6,386 nucleotides of DNA from contig CAMDOL010000082.1 of NCBI GenBank assembly GCA_945903615.1, positions 1 to 6,386 on the forward strand. Reading direction: 5' to 3'. This DNA is from Rickettsia typhi (GTDB taxonomy: Bacteria > Pseudomonadota > Alphaproteobacteria > Rickettsiales > UBA1997). Both the position numbers and the translations under genes were made by a program. The stretch's first letter is position 1; the number at the start of each line of letters is the position of its first letter. Below are positions 6,370 to 6,386 of the stretch, piece by piece. The notes beneath the pieces were generated by a model. The model saw nothing but the letters and a program-made list of their open reading frames with translations. It did no database searches and was not told where the DNA came from.

Positions 6370-6386
6370 TTTTTCTCATAGCTAAA

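Overview
This window looks like chromosome from an AT-rich, Gram-negative alphaproteobacterium, most likely of the Rickettsiales or a similar host-associated lineage. The grounds are low G+C, two lipid A genes (so an LPS-bearing outer membrane), and an LpxK whose N-terminus (PQFW..KNFIAYLLLPFSLLY) resembles rickettsial LpxK as I remember it. An in-frame palindrome-bearing insertion inside xseA also recalls the Rickettsia palindromic elements. No search was run, so the taxonomic assignment is inference.

The layout is two convergent blocks. On the + strand, the 3' part of a TOPRIM-like DUF3226 protein enters from the left edge (to 587). It is followed by prfA (peptide chain release factor 1, 617-1684) and, 2 nt later, rdgB (non-canonical purine NTP pyrophosphatase, 1687-2322). 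A 157-nt intergenic stretch (2323-2479) separates the blocks and holds a weak candidate terminator.

On the - strand, reading right to left, xseA (exonuclease VII large subunit, 6369-4900), lpxK (lipid A 4'-kinase, 4879-3902), an lpxL/htrB-type lipid A acyltransferase (3915-3025) and a small PEGA-domain lipoprotein gene (3004-2480) form a tight cluster. Gaps are 20 nt, a 14-nt overlap and 20 nt, so a single transcript is likely. LpxK and the acyltransferase are late steps of Kdo2-lipid A synthesis at the inner membrane. The lipoprotein may be another envelope component. The + strand pair are housekeeping functions: translation termination at UAA/UAG codons and nucleotide-pool sanitation.

Most of the window is ordinary core genome. 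Two things stand out: a roughly 30-codon, compositionally distinct insertion with inverted repeats inside xseA, and the truncated DUF3226/TOPRIM gene at the left edge. Proteins of the latter kind are often paired with an ATPase in possible anti-phage modules, but the partner, if present, lies outside the window.
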